NCBI GenBank assembly: GCA_002792495.1
Contig: PFOK01000089.1
Coordinates: forward strand, 1-5,617
Direction of reading: 5' to 3'
DNA from: Candidatus Peregrinibacteria bacterium CG_4_10_14_0_2_um_filter_43_11
GTDB taxonomy: Bacteria > Patescibacteriota > Gracilibacteria > UM-FILTER-43-11
DNA length: 5,617 nucleotides
This document shows positions 1 through 5,550 of the stretch, piece after piece. Positions within the stretch are counted from its first letter, which is position 1. Each line of letters opens with the position of its first letter. The position numbers were made by a program, and so were the translations under genes. Under the pieces are notes generated by a model. It was not told the DNA's origin and did no database searches. It saw only the letters and a program-made list of their open reading frames with translations.

Positions 1-1356
1 TCCATCTCTCGCAATAATCTCTCGTACCACCTCTCGTTCATCCCATTTTATAGGCCCCTGATTCAAAGTACGGGTAGTGAAGTTCCCCATGCCGGTGATC
101 ACAATGGTGTCCCCTTCTTTGGCATGCGCGACGGCGTATTCGATCGCTTCGTAACGATCTTCGATCAGTTCTAAACCGATGCCTTTGATTTTGACGGTTT
201 CCGCGCCGGAGAAAACGGCATCCATAATCGCGCGCGGGTTTTCGGTATACGGTTCTTCGTCGGTTACGATAGTCAGATCGCTATATGTGGCGACAATACG
301 GCCAAGTTCGGGACGTTTGGTTTTATCACGATCACCGCAACTACCAATGATGCCAATGACCTTGGCAATCGCCGTTTCGCGAATGGTGCTATACAGCCTT
401 TTAAGCGCGTCCGGAGTAAGACCGAAGTCGACGATGACTTCGAACCCACGAGGGCTAACGATTCGTTCCATTCTCCCCGGAACGCCTTCAAAGCTCTCTA
501 GCCCGTGTTTGATTTCTTCAAATGACAATCCACATGTGAACGCGACACCCGTGGCGGCAAGGGCATTTTCCACATTAAAACTGGCGGGGACTTTGAGAGC
601 GACTTTTGATGTTTTCTCATGATAAGACAACGTGAACTCTGAGCCGAATTTGGAATAAGTCGCCTCACGAGCCTGAAGATCGCCACAATCAAAACCATAA
701 GTGATTTTAGATGTATCGATTTGATTGAATTCTTCAAAATAATGGTCAGCAGTGTTAAGGATGATCGCCGGACCATGGCAGATCCCCAATCGAGTTGGGG
801 ACTGCTCCGGCTCAACTGTATTACCGATTGTTGAACCCATTGTGGAACGAATAGTGGCTTGCTTGGCAACAATTTTAAATAACATTTTCTTCGCTTCCTT
901 GTATTTTTCCATCGTTCCGTGATAATCGAGGTGTTCGTGCGTGATATTGGTGAGTGTCGCGATGCAAAAAGGGATGCCCCATAGACGAAATTGATGGAGT
1001 GCATGTGATGAGGATTCGATAACCACATAATCGACATCTTTTCGGACACATTGCCGAAGAAATTTTTGAGTGAGAAAGGGGGACATGGTTGTTTTTTTGG
1101 AAGTGTTTTCTTCAAAATCACCATTGATCGAAAAATTGACGGTGGAGAGCATGGCCACCTTTTTGCCGGAGGAACGAAGAAGATGTTCGATCATGTGGGT
1201 TGTCGTTGTTTTCCCATTCGTTCCTGTCACACCAATACACACCATTTTTTTGGCAGGGAAACCATATTTTATAGCGGCAATCATTCCTTTGCCTAAATGC
1301 CATAACCGACGAAAAGGATTGTCGTAACTGATCATTTTTTTGAGCTTATGGAGCAT
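1..1356 (-). CDS. murE: MurE-like Mur ligase (UDP-N-acetylmuramyl-tripeptide synthetase family), lacking the N-terminal domain; partial at window edge
   Basis: Mur ligases join an amino acid to a UDP-MurNAc-peptide with ATP in the cytoplasm during peptidoglycan synthesis. The frame gives 452 codons from ATG at 1356 and is still open at position 1, so the C-terminus is missing. Visible motifs are the P-loop VTGTNGKTTT (residues 43-52, Lys49), ESSSHAL (114-120), the THEHLDYHG block with AKKMLF (Lys156 is the likely carbamylated lysine), FNVENALAA (260-268), PGRMERI (293-299) and GDRDKTKRP (341-349). The P-loop lies near residue 45, whereas typical MurE has it near 110, so the UDP-binding domain is absent and replaced by a short basic, hydrophobic leader (MLHKLKKMI...). 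The usual YAHTPD motif reads FGLTPD (311-316), and the DNPR-type amino-acid selectivity motif reads DEEPYTENP (366-374), so the amino acid added cannot be predicted. There is no Shine-Dalgarno; the predicted leader is about 18 nt. Family assignment is firm; exact substrate is not. Confidence 0.9.
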   Translation of the reverse strand, partial: MLHKLKKMISYDNPFRRLWHLGKGMIAAIKYGFPAKKMVCIGVTGTNGKTTTTHMIEHLLRSSGKKVAMLSTVNFSINGDFEENTSKKTTMSPFLTQKFLRQCVRKDVDYVVIESSSHALHQFRLWGIPFCIATLTNITHEHLDYHGTMEKYKEAKKMLFKIVAKQATIRSTMGSTIGNTVEPEQSPTRLGICHGPAIILNTADHYFEEFNQIDTSKITYGFDCGDLQAREATYSKFGSEFTLSYHEKTSKVALKVPASFNVENALAATGVAFTCGLSFEEIKHGLESFEGVPGRMERIVSPRGFEVIVDFGLTPDALKRLYSTIRETAIAKVIGIIGSCGDRDKTKRPELGRIVATYSDLTIVTDEEPYTENPRAIMDAVFSGAETVKIKGIGLELIEDRYEAIEYAVAHAKEGDTIVITGMGNFTTRTLNQGPIKWDEREVVREIIARDG

Positions 1357-1379
1357 GTATTTTAATTAAGGAACGAAAG

Positions 1380-1417
1380 TATTATAACAAAGTTTTTGGA
1401 ATATCTCTGATTTATGA
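1380..1417. repeat. 38-bp direct repeat, copy 1
   Basis: These 38 bases recur without mismatch at 1805-1842, exactly 425 bp downstream; similarity beyond them is patchy (for example AACCGCTTTTTAA against AACCGTTTGAATAA). The plus strand carries a -35-like TTGGAA (1396-1401) and the minus strand carries TGTTATAAT. The copy sits between the Mur ligase start and the 114-residue gene, so it can serve both. Confidence 0.95.
1381..1389 (-). promoter_or_regulatory. Extended -10 promoter for the MurE-like gene
   Basis: On the minus strand this site reads TGTTATAAT, a perfect extended -10 (TGnTATAAT). Transcription would start near 1374, about 18 nt before the ATG at 1356. The -35 position is poor (CAGAGA at a 17-bp spacer), which an extended -10 can compensate for. 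The site lies inside the first copy of the 38-bp repeat, which would make that repeat a two-way promoter. Confidence 0.5.
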
Positions 1418-1423
1418 GAAAAT
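1396..1423 (+). promoter_or_regulatory. Sigma70-like promoter upstream of the 114-residue gene
   Basis: TTGGAA (1396-1401), a 16-bp spacer and GAAAAT (1418-1423) preceded by TGA form a weak -35 / extended -10 pair. The start site would fall near 1430, about 38 nt before the ATG at 1468. The same arrangement with a better -10 occurs at the second repeat copy, which supports the reading. Confidence 0.45.
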
Positions 1424-1467
1424 GAAAAACCGCTTTTTAAGTTCCCTATCAATAACACAAAATAACA

Positions 1468-1812
1468 ATGCCCTCCATGAAAGAACCTGAACATTCTCAT
1501 TCAGAAGATAAACGATCGGAGCTAGGGCCTCATTTGGATTTAATCCGAGTAGTATATCATGTAGGCAGTATGCGTAGTATGGTGGATAGAATTCTAAGGA
1601 GTTTCCTTGAAAATCCTCCATCACCTCAGGAATTTTACTTATCCTCTCAGCAACGACAATGGTATTTGTATCACGGTGATGAGTGGAGTGTGGCGCTTGC
1701 TATTTACCACCGTGATGTTACTTATCGTAACATATTTGGATCGCATATGAGAGGGGGGCAAGAAGTTGCGCCAGAGCCTCTGTATTTGGCTAAACAATGT
1801 GGTTTATTATAA
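1468..1812 (+). CDS. Unrecognised small protein, 114 residues
   Basis: I do not recognise this protein. It is soluble-looking, rich in Tyr, His, Arg and Ser, with no signal peptide or membrane segment. A polar N-terminus (MPSMKEPEHSHSEDK) leads into SELGPH (17-22), a helical-looking middle (23-48) and an aromatic stretch QWYLYHGDEW (about 64-73). A second in-frame ATG lies at 1477, so the start may be three codons later. No Shine-Dalgarno is visible. Support for a real gene is indirect: a promoter-bearing repeat lies upstream, and a broken relative downstream shares the motif DK-x-[ST]-E-[LF]-GPH at a similar distance from its start and from the same repeat. The stop (1810-1812) lies inside the second repeat copy. 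Codon use (AGG, AGA, CTA, GGG) looks unlike the metabolic genes here, which may indicate transfer. A minus-strand frame at 1412-1624 is taken as its shadow. Confidence 0.55.
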   Translation: MPSMKEPEHSHSEDKRSELGPHLDLIRVVYHVGSMRSMVDRILRSFLENPPSPQEFYLSSQQRQWYLYHGDEWSVALAIYHRDVTYRNIFGSHMRGGQEVAPEPLYLAKQCGLL

Positions 1813-1842
1813 CAAAGTTTTTGGAATATCTCTGATTTATGA
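1805..1842. repeat. 38-bp direct repeat, copy 2
   Basis: This is a perfect match to 1380-1417. It overlaps the last codons and stop of the 114-residue gene and lies upstream of the broken related frame. The minus-strand TGTTATAAT is also preserved (1806-1814) and would direct RNA from about 1799 antisense to the 114-residue gene if active. Confidence 0.95.
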
Positions 1843-1848
1843 TAGAAT
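1821..1848 (+). promoter_or_regulatory. Sigma70-like extended -10 promoter upstream of the broken small gene
   Basis: TTGGAA (1821-1826), a 16-bp spacer and TGATAGAAT (extended -10, hexamer 1843-1848) make a good promoter. The start site would be near 1855, about 25 nt before the ATG at 1880. An AAAAGG Shine-Dalgarno-like run (1865-1870) lies 9 nt before that ATG. Confidence 0.55.
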
Positions 1849-1879
1849 TGCGAACCGTTTGAATAAAAGGTAATAAAAT

Positions 1880-2116
1880 ATGTCTACCCCTCCTCGTCTA
1901 AAATTTCTTTATTGTCCCGCAAGATAAGATAAAGAAACTGAATTCGGCCCTCATCAAATAAGATCACATGATATAACAAACACTCGAGGCGTATTTACCA
2001 CCTGCTTGGCTGAGGACGCAGGTCGTTTTCTTCCTGATCGGGTGGAAGCTAAGAGCTCGTGCAAACCTAAATCCGGATTAGCCCTTGTTCCAGATCCTTC
2101 TGAATTTGCTTCTTGA
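1880..2116 (+). pseudogene. Broken or readthrough relative of the 114-residue gene, in-frame TAA at codon 16
   Basis: ATG at 1880 has a Shine-Dalgarno-like AAAAGG nearby and opens a frame of 15 codons (MSTPPRLKFLYCPAR), then TAA (1925-1927). The same frame then stays open to TGA at 2114-2116, 78 codon positions including the stop. Directly after the TAA it reads DKETEFGPH, matching DKRSELGPH of the upstream gene (6 of 9 identical; 19 of 27 bases at 1928-1954 against 1507-1533). I see no convincing similarity after this motif, so the C-terminal part differs. No in-frame ATG follows the stop. The simplest reading is a pseudogene from an old tandem duplication; alternatives are stop readthrough, a base error, or a functional 15-residue peptide. 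Its end overlaps the riboflavin kinase gene antisense by 50 bp, so the last codons may not be meaningful. Confidence 0.5.
2000..2032 (+). terminator. Possible rho-independent terminator
   Basis: ACCTGC (2000-2005) and GCAGGT (2018-2023) form a perfect 6-bp stem with a 12-nt loop, followed by CGTTTTCTT. The stem is short, the loop is long and the T run is broken, so this is weak. It would end plus-strand transcription from the repeat promoters ahead of the convergent riboflavin kinase gene. Confidence 0.3.
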
Positions 2117-2420
2117 GGCTATCGGTTGTTTTGAATGTCATCGCTTTGCGAATTTTTTTACCGACTTCAAACGAAATCCATTGTCCGTAAATGGTGCGGT
2201 GAAAATTTTGAATATAGATTTCTAAGACATTACCGGGGTGGTTCATTTTTGGGCCAAAATAAAGTAGCCCATTATGGTGTTCACCGGAGATGGCTATTCG
2301 ACAAATATAGACACCGTGACCATGATGTTCGTCAAAGTGTCGAATATTCAGATTGATGGTAGGGAAGCCGATTTTTCGACCTATTTTAGAACCATGATAA
2401 ACTTTGCGACGGAATTTCAT
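2067..2420 (-). CDS. Riboflavin kinase, stand-alone (RibF C-terminal domain only)
   Basis: Riboflavin kinase transfers the ATP gamma-phosphate to riboflavin to give FMN, in the cytoplasm. At 117 residues the protein matches only the kinase half of bacterial RibF; the N-terminal FMN adenylyltransferase half is absent. Family signatures are GRKIGFPTIN (14-23, containing the PTxN Mg-nucleotide motif with Thr21 and Asn23), GVY (36-38), LEIYIQNF (66-73, Glu67 at the likely catalytic position), IYG (77-79) and the C-terminal helix SLKKQIQKDL. The start is fixed: an in-frame stop lies a short way upstream and Met1 falls just before the conserved fold. An AAAAGGA run abuts the ATG with no spacer, so it is probably not a working Shine-Dalgarno. 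An AT-rich TATAAA lies just upstream but the promoter is unclear. It diverges from the PEP carboxylase gene. FAD synthesis would need a separate enzyme elsewhere. Confidence 0.88.
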   Translation of the reverse strand: MKFRRKVYHGSKIGRKIGFPTINLNIRHFDEHHGHGVYICRIAISGEHHNGLLYFGPKMNHPGNVLEIYIQNFHRTIYGQWISFEVGKKIRKAMTFKTTDSLKKQIQKDLEQGLIRI

Positions 2421-2473
2421 TCCTTTTGGTAATTTATAATTTGTAATTTAACTGGCAAATTACGACAATACGA

Positions 2474-2502
2474 TTGTACCAAGTTTTAAGATCAATTAGA
2501 AT
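2474..2502 (+). promoter_or_regulatory. Sigma70-like promoter for the PEP carboxylase - aminotransferase pair
   Basis: TTGTAC (2474-2479), a 17-bp spacer and TAGAAT (2497-2502) fit a sigma70-type promoter. The start site would be near 2509, leaving a leader of about 18 nt before the ATG at 2527 with no Shine-Dalgarno. The short leader resembles that predicted for the Mur ligase gene. Confidence 0.6.
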
Positions 2503-2526
2503 AAAGATGCCCTTTAATTTAAAAAC

Positions 2527-4035
2527 ATGGATCGAAAAATCCCCGCGACCATGGCCACCCAACACCCCGATAATGCGATGGAGGCCTATTGGAATGGGAA
2601 GAAATTCATCAATACATTGGATGAAATTGAGGAGTGTTACCGCATGTTTGATGAACTGAAATGCACGGAATACATGTGGGATTGGGAAGGCAAATTTGTA
2701 GATGAGGCTGTGATTGAAAAATTTTTTCAGCGGTATTATGAATTTTTTAAAAAACACCCTCTGGGGAAAGATGTTTTTCTGACTTTTCGTGTGCCGAATA
2801 CGGATGAGGAAAGCGGTTTTAGATTAGCACGAGCCTTCATGTCAATTTTAACCGCGGACGATGTGGCTCACGAAGCCGGCATGCACACACCGCCTATTTT
2901 TGAGGTGATTTTACCGATGACTCAAAACGCGCAACAATTAATTCGTGTTAAAAAAACATTCCATCAGGTTTCGGAATTCAAGCGACATATTTTTAAGACG
3001 AAACGAAAGGGTCAACAGGAATTTCATGTTATCCCACTTTTTGAGGGTGTGGAACATTTGTGTAATGCCAAAAAGGTGATCACGGAATACATTGAGGGAT
3101 GTAAGGCGGAATTCGGTAAAATTCCGGATTATTTACGCCCTTTTATGGCGCGTTCTGATCCCGCGTTAAATGCCGGACTCATTCCGGCTGTTCTTTCCAG
3201 CAAAGTCGCTTTGCAACAGTTCAATGAAGTGGAACAGGAATACAAGGTGCCTATGTACCCGATCATCGGCCCAGGTTGTCTGCCTTTTCGTGGGGGTGTG
3301 AATCCGGCAACCATTGCGAATACGATTGAAGAATACAGCGGTATCCGCACGATAACGATTCAGTCCGCTTTTCGTTACGATTACCCTTTGGATCAGGTTA
3401 AAAAAGCAATTCAGTTGATTGAAAAAAAATTACCGGAACTCACGTTCACCCCTCTCTCCAAAAAAGAAGTGGAAGATGTGTACTGGGTGAACGATCGATT
3501 TGGAAATTATTATAAAAAAACAATTGAAGGTGCCGCAAAAATCATCAATGAGGTCGCGGCTCAGGTGCCCGGAAGACGGGAGCGCATGTTGCACATCGGA
3601 TTGTTCGGATATTCCCGTGGCGTAGGAAAAGTGAATCTTCCGCGTGCGATTAAATTCACAGCCACCTTATATTCGTTGGGTGTACCGCCTGAATTTATCG
3701 GTTCCGGACGGGGAATCCGTGACGCGATGAGAGAGGGGAAATTAAAAACCATCGAAAAACATTATTTGAATCTGCGCGCGGATTTCATTCATGCCGGTAA
3801 GTATTTAAATAAGGAAAACCTGAATGATCTGGCCAAAAAAAATCCTGCCTTTCGCGCTATAAAAGAGGATGTTCAGGAAATCGAGAATTATTTAGGAGTG
3901 GAATTGGGGCCGATTAAAACCAAACATATGATTTATCGGAATCTGGTTTCGTCTATTTACCTGCGTGCTAAAGAAAAAGAGTCTTTTGATGATGAACTTG
4001 AAAAAGCGGCGACTATCCGGAAAAGTTTGGGATGA
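2527..4035 (+). CDS. ppcA: Phosphoenolpyruvate carboxylase, archaeal type (PEPCA family)
   Basis: The enzyme carboxylates PEP with bicarbonate to oxaloacetate and phosphate, in the cytoplasm. Its 502 residues match the archaeal-type family (about 500) rather than the classical bacterial enzyme (about 900). Visible blocks are RKIPATMATQHPDN at the N-terminus (3-16), ARSDPALNAG (from Ala208), the PFRGGVNP block, TIQSAFRYDYP (277-287), RRERMLHIGLFGYSR (350-364) and SLGVPPEFIGSGRG. These arginine- and histidine-rich blocks hold the conserved PEP and bicarbonate site residues of the family, and all appear intact. The start at 2527 places the conserved RKIP block at residue 3; an upstream ATG at 2507 is out of frame. 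The gene has its own promoter and is followed after 38 nt by an aspartate aminotransferase, so oxaloacetate probably goes to aspartate. The family is common in archaea and known in only some bacteria, which suggests old horizontal transfer. Confidence 0.95.
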   Translation: MDRKIPATMATQHPDNAMEAYWNGKKFINTLDEIEECYRMFDELKCTEYMWDWEGKFVDEAVIEKFFQRYYEFFKKHPLGKDVFLTFRVPNTDEESGFRLARAFMSILTADDVAHEAGMHTPPIFEVILPMTQNAQQLIRVKKTFHQVSEFKRHIFKTKRKGQQEFHVIPLFEGVEHLCNAKKVITEYIEGCKAEFGKIPDYLRPFMARSDPALNAGLIPAVLSSKVALQQFNEVEQEYKVPMYPIIGPGCLPFRGGVNPATIANTIEEYSGIRTITIQSAFRYDYPLDQVKKAIQLIEKKLPELTFTPLSKKEVEDVYWVNDRFGNYYKKTIEGAAKIINEVAAQVPGRRERMLHIGLFGYSRGVGKVNLPRAIKFTATLYSLGVPPEFIGSGRGIRDAMREGKLKTIEKHYLNLRADFIHAGKYLNKENLNDLAKKNPAFRAIKEDVQEIENYLGVELGPIKTKHMIYRNLVSSIYLRAKEKESFDDELEKAATIRKSLG

Positions 4036-4073
4036 TTTAATTAAAAATTTAAAATTCTAAATTAAAAATTACC

Positions 4074-5240
4074 ATGCTTTCATCTCGTATTCAAAAAATC
4101 CAACCTTCACTCACACTGGCGATCAATGCCAAAGCGATTGCAATGAAAAAACAGGGAATTGACGTGTTGAAATTCGGAACCGGTGAACCTGATTTTGACA
4201 CCCCCGATCCCATTAAGGAAGCCGCAAAACGGGCGATTGATGACGGTTTTACCAAATACACCGCGGTGAATGGGATCACAGAATTAAAGGATGCTATTTG
4301 TGCCAAACTCAAACGGGATAACGGAATCGATTGTGATGGAGGTGAAGTGATGGTGAGCAACGGCGGAAAACAGGCACTTTACAATTGTTTTATGGCGATT
4401 CTGAATCCGGGAGATGAGGTGATTGTTCCTTCGCCGTATTGGGTGAGTTACGCGGATATGATTGCGGTAGCGGATGGCGTGATAAAAACCGTGGATACGA
4501 CGGTAAATCATTTTAAACTCACGGCGGAAATGGTGGAACAGGCGATTACTCACCGTACAAGAGCCGTTATTTTGAATAGTCCGTCCAACCCCACTGGTGC
4601 AGTAATGACGCGTGAAGAAATTGAAAAAATCGGAGCGCTTGCGCTGGAACATGACTTTTATGTGATTTCGGATGAAGTGTATGAGTATTTTTTTTATGGC
4701 AGCACAAAACCTTTCTCTCTGGCCAGTGTTCCGAAAATGAAGGAATGGGTGATCACCATTAACGCGGTTTCTAAAACCTATTCGATGACGGGATGGAGGA
4801 TCGGTTATTGCGCGGCTCCCCGGGCTTTGATTAAGGCCATGGGTAACCTTCAGGGTCACAGCACGAGCAATCCCTGCTCCATCGCCCAAAAAGCCGCCCT
4901 GGCCGCCTTAACGGGGCCACAGGACTGCGTGAAACAAATGGTTGATGAATTCAAAAGAAGACGTGACTACGTACATAAAGCAATGAATCAGATTCCGGGG
5001 TTTGAACTCGCCAATCCCGAAGGCGCTTTTTATGCCTTCCCTAAGGTTTCAGCGTGTTTTATGGCAGGAAGAAACAATAGTTTTGAATTTTCTGAATTCC
5101 TACTGGAAAAAGCCCATGTCGCTGTTATTCCCGGAGGGGCTTTTGGCAAAGAAGGGGATGGATACATTCGTTTTTCTTACGCCACATCGATGAACGATTT
5201 GGAAGAGGGGATGAAACGAATTCGTGCCGTTTTGAACTAA
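4074..5240 (+). CDS. aspC: Pyridoxal-phosphate aspartate aminotransferase, class I gamma type
   Basis: This enzyme moves the amino group between glutamate and oxaloacetate to give aspartate and 2-oxoglutarate, using PLP in the cytoplasm. The 388-residue length is usual. Key features are FGTGEPDFDTP (34-44), the substrate-carboxylate region around SPYWVSY, NSPSNPTGAV (168-177, Asn172 contacts PLP), SDEVYE (199-204, Asp200 pairs with the pyridine nitrogen, Tyr203), the PLP lysine in VSKTYSMTGWRIGY (Lys234) and Arg366 in GYIRFSYA for the alpha-carboxylate. The N-terminus (SSRIQKIQPSLTLAINAKA) resembles Bacillus and Thermus enzymes of the gamma subgroup. Related enzymes can also accept prephenate or aromatic acids, so specificity is inferred from the adjacent PEP carboxylase gene. 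The 38-nt spacer is almost purely A/T (35 of 38) with no hairpin and no Shine-Dalgarno; co-transcription is likely. The stop codon overlaps the end of the convergent membrane-protein gene. Confidence 0.93.
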   Translation: MLSSRIQKIQPSLTLAINAKAIAMKKQGIDVLKFGTGEPDFDTPDPIKEAAKRAIDDGFTKYTAVNGITELKDAICAKLKRDNGIDCDGGEVMVSNGGKQALYNCFMAILNPGDEVIVPSPYWVSYADMIAVADGVIKTVDTTVNHFKLTAEMVEQAITHRTRAVILNSPSNPTGAVMTREEIEKIGALALEHDFYVISDEVYEYFFYGSTKPFSLASVPKMKEWVITINAVSKTYSMTGWRIGYCAAPRALIKAMGNLQGHSTSNPCSIAQKAALAALTGPQDCVKQMVDEFKRRRDYVHKAMNQIPGFELANPEGAFYAFPKVSACFMAGRNNSFEFSEFLLEKAHVAVIPGGAFGKEGDGYIRFSYATSMNDLEEGMKRIRAVLN

Positions 5241-5461
5241 TTCTTTTCCTTCTTCAGCCTGAAAAATTCGTAAATCGCGGTAAATGTAAAAATAACCTGA
5301 AGGGGCATAAAAATAGGATCGCGAATGTAGGCACTATAAATGGTGAGTAAAATTCCACCAATGATGAAAACAATGTTCTGATGAACACGGTTTTTGGTCA
5401 ATACTCCTGCCGTGATAAAGAGGAGTCCGAGGGCGCCTAAAATTCTGAATAAAAATTCCAT
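5237..5461 (-). CDS. Small three-helix membrane protein, 74 residues (CBU_0592-like appearance)
   Basis: Function unknown. The protein has three hydrophobic stretches, about residues 5-21 (FRILGALGLLFITAGVL), 27-45 and 48-67, and a charged tail RLKKEKN, so it should sit in the cytoplasmic membrane. The pattern of a Gly-rich first helix, GGILLTIYSA in the second and an aromatic third helix ending in YEFFRLKK resembles the CBU_0592-type family of small integral membrane proteins, but I cannot confirm that. A longer frame opens at 5518 inside the tRNA gene; I chose ATG at 5461, which begins right after the tRNA and right before the first helix. There is no Shine-Dalgarno, only six A residues before the ATG. 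With 8 nt between the tRNA CCA end and the start, the two are probably one transcript and the mRNA would be nearly leaderless after tRNA 3' processing. The gene end overlaps the aminotransferase stop by 4 bp, leaving no room for a terminator between them. Confidence 0.7.
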   Translation of the reverse strand: MEFLFRILGALGLLFITAGVLTKNRVHQNIVFIIGGILLTIYSAYIRDPIFMPLQVIFTFTAIYEFFRLKKEKN

Positions 5462-5469
5462 TTTTTTGG

Positions 5470-5546
5470 TGGTGGAGCTGAGGGGACTTGAACCCCTGAC
5501 CCCTTGCATGCCATGCAAGTGCTCTAGCCAACTGAGCTACAGCCCC
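5470..5546 (-). tRNA. tRNA-Ala, anticodon GGC, 3' CCA encoded
   Basis: The minus strand folds as a full cloverleaf: acceptor GGGGCTG / CAGCTCC, D stem GCTC / GAGC with loop AGTTGGCTA, anticodon stem CTTGC / GCAAG with loop ATGGCAT, five-base variable region GGGTC, and T arm AGGGG-TTCAAGT-CCCCT. The anticodon GGC reads GCC and GCU alanine codons. The third acceptor pair is G3-U70, the alanyl-tRNA synthetase identity element, which independently confirms alanine. The discriminator is A and the gene body is 74 nt, 77 with the encoded CCA (5470-5472). The next bases repeat as a second CCA before the A run. No clear promoter is visible in the 71 bp left upstream in this window. Confidence 0.98.
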
Positions 5547-5550
5547 ATGA

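Noticed and set aside
179..622. Open frames on both strands inside the Mur ligase region, including the plus-strand 147-codon frame and the minus-strand frame at 498-1124
   Set aside because: The minus-strand frame starting at 1356 carries the full set of Mur ligase motifs through this region; the others show no family features and are shadows.
1412..1624. Minus-strand 70-codon frame opposite the 114-residue gene
   Set aside because: No promoter, start signal or paralogue supports it; the plus-strand frame has a promoter and a related downstream copy.
1380..1842. Integron cassette array or CRISPR array formed by the 38-bp repeats
   Set aside because: The repeat has no GTTRRRY / RYYYAAC attC cores, and two copies with a 387-bp gene-bearing gap do not fit CRISPR spacing.
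4033..4035. UGA read as glycine (genetic code 25) at the PEP carboxylase end
   Set aside because: Recoding would add only a few residues before TAA, and no other clear gene here contains an in-frame UGA, so it cannot be shown and is not needed.
4036..4073. Terminator or separate promoter in the A/T-rich spacer before the aminotransferase
   Set aside because: There is no GC stem and no convincing -35/-10 pair; the low complexity makes chance matches likely.
4284..4889. Minus-strand 201-codon frame
   Set aside because: It lies antisense to the aminotransferase, whose catalytic motifs fix the coding strand.
5462..5518. N-terminal extension of the membrane protein starting inside the tRNA gene
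   Set aside because: The extension would translate tRNA sequence; the internal ATG at 5461 lies directly after the tRNA and just before the first membrane helix.
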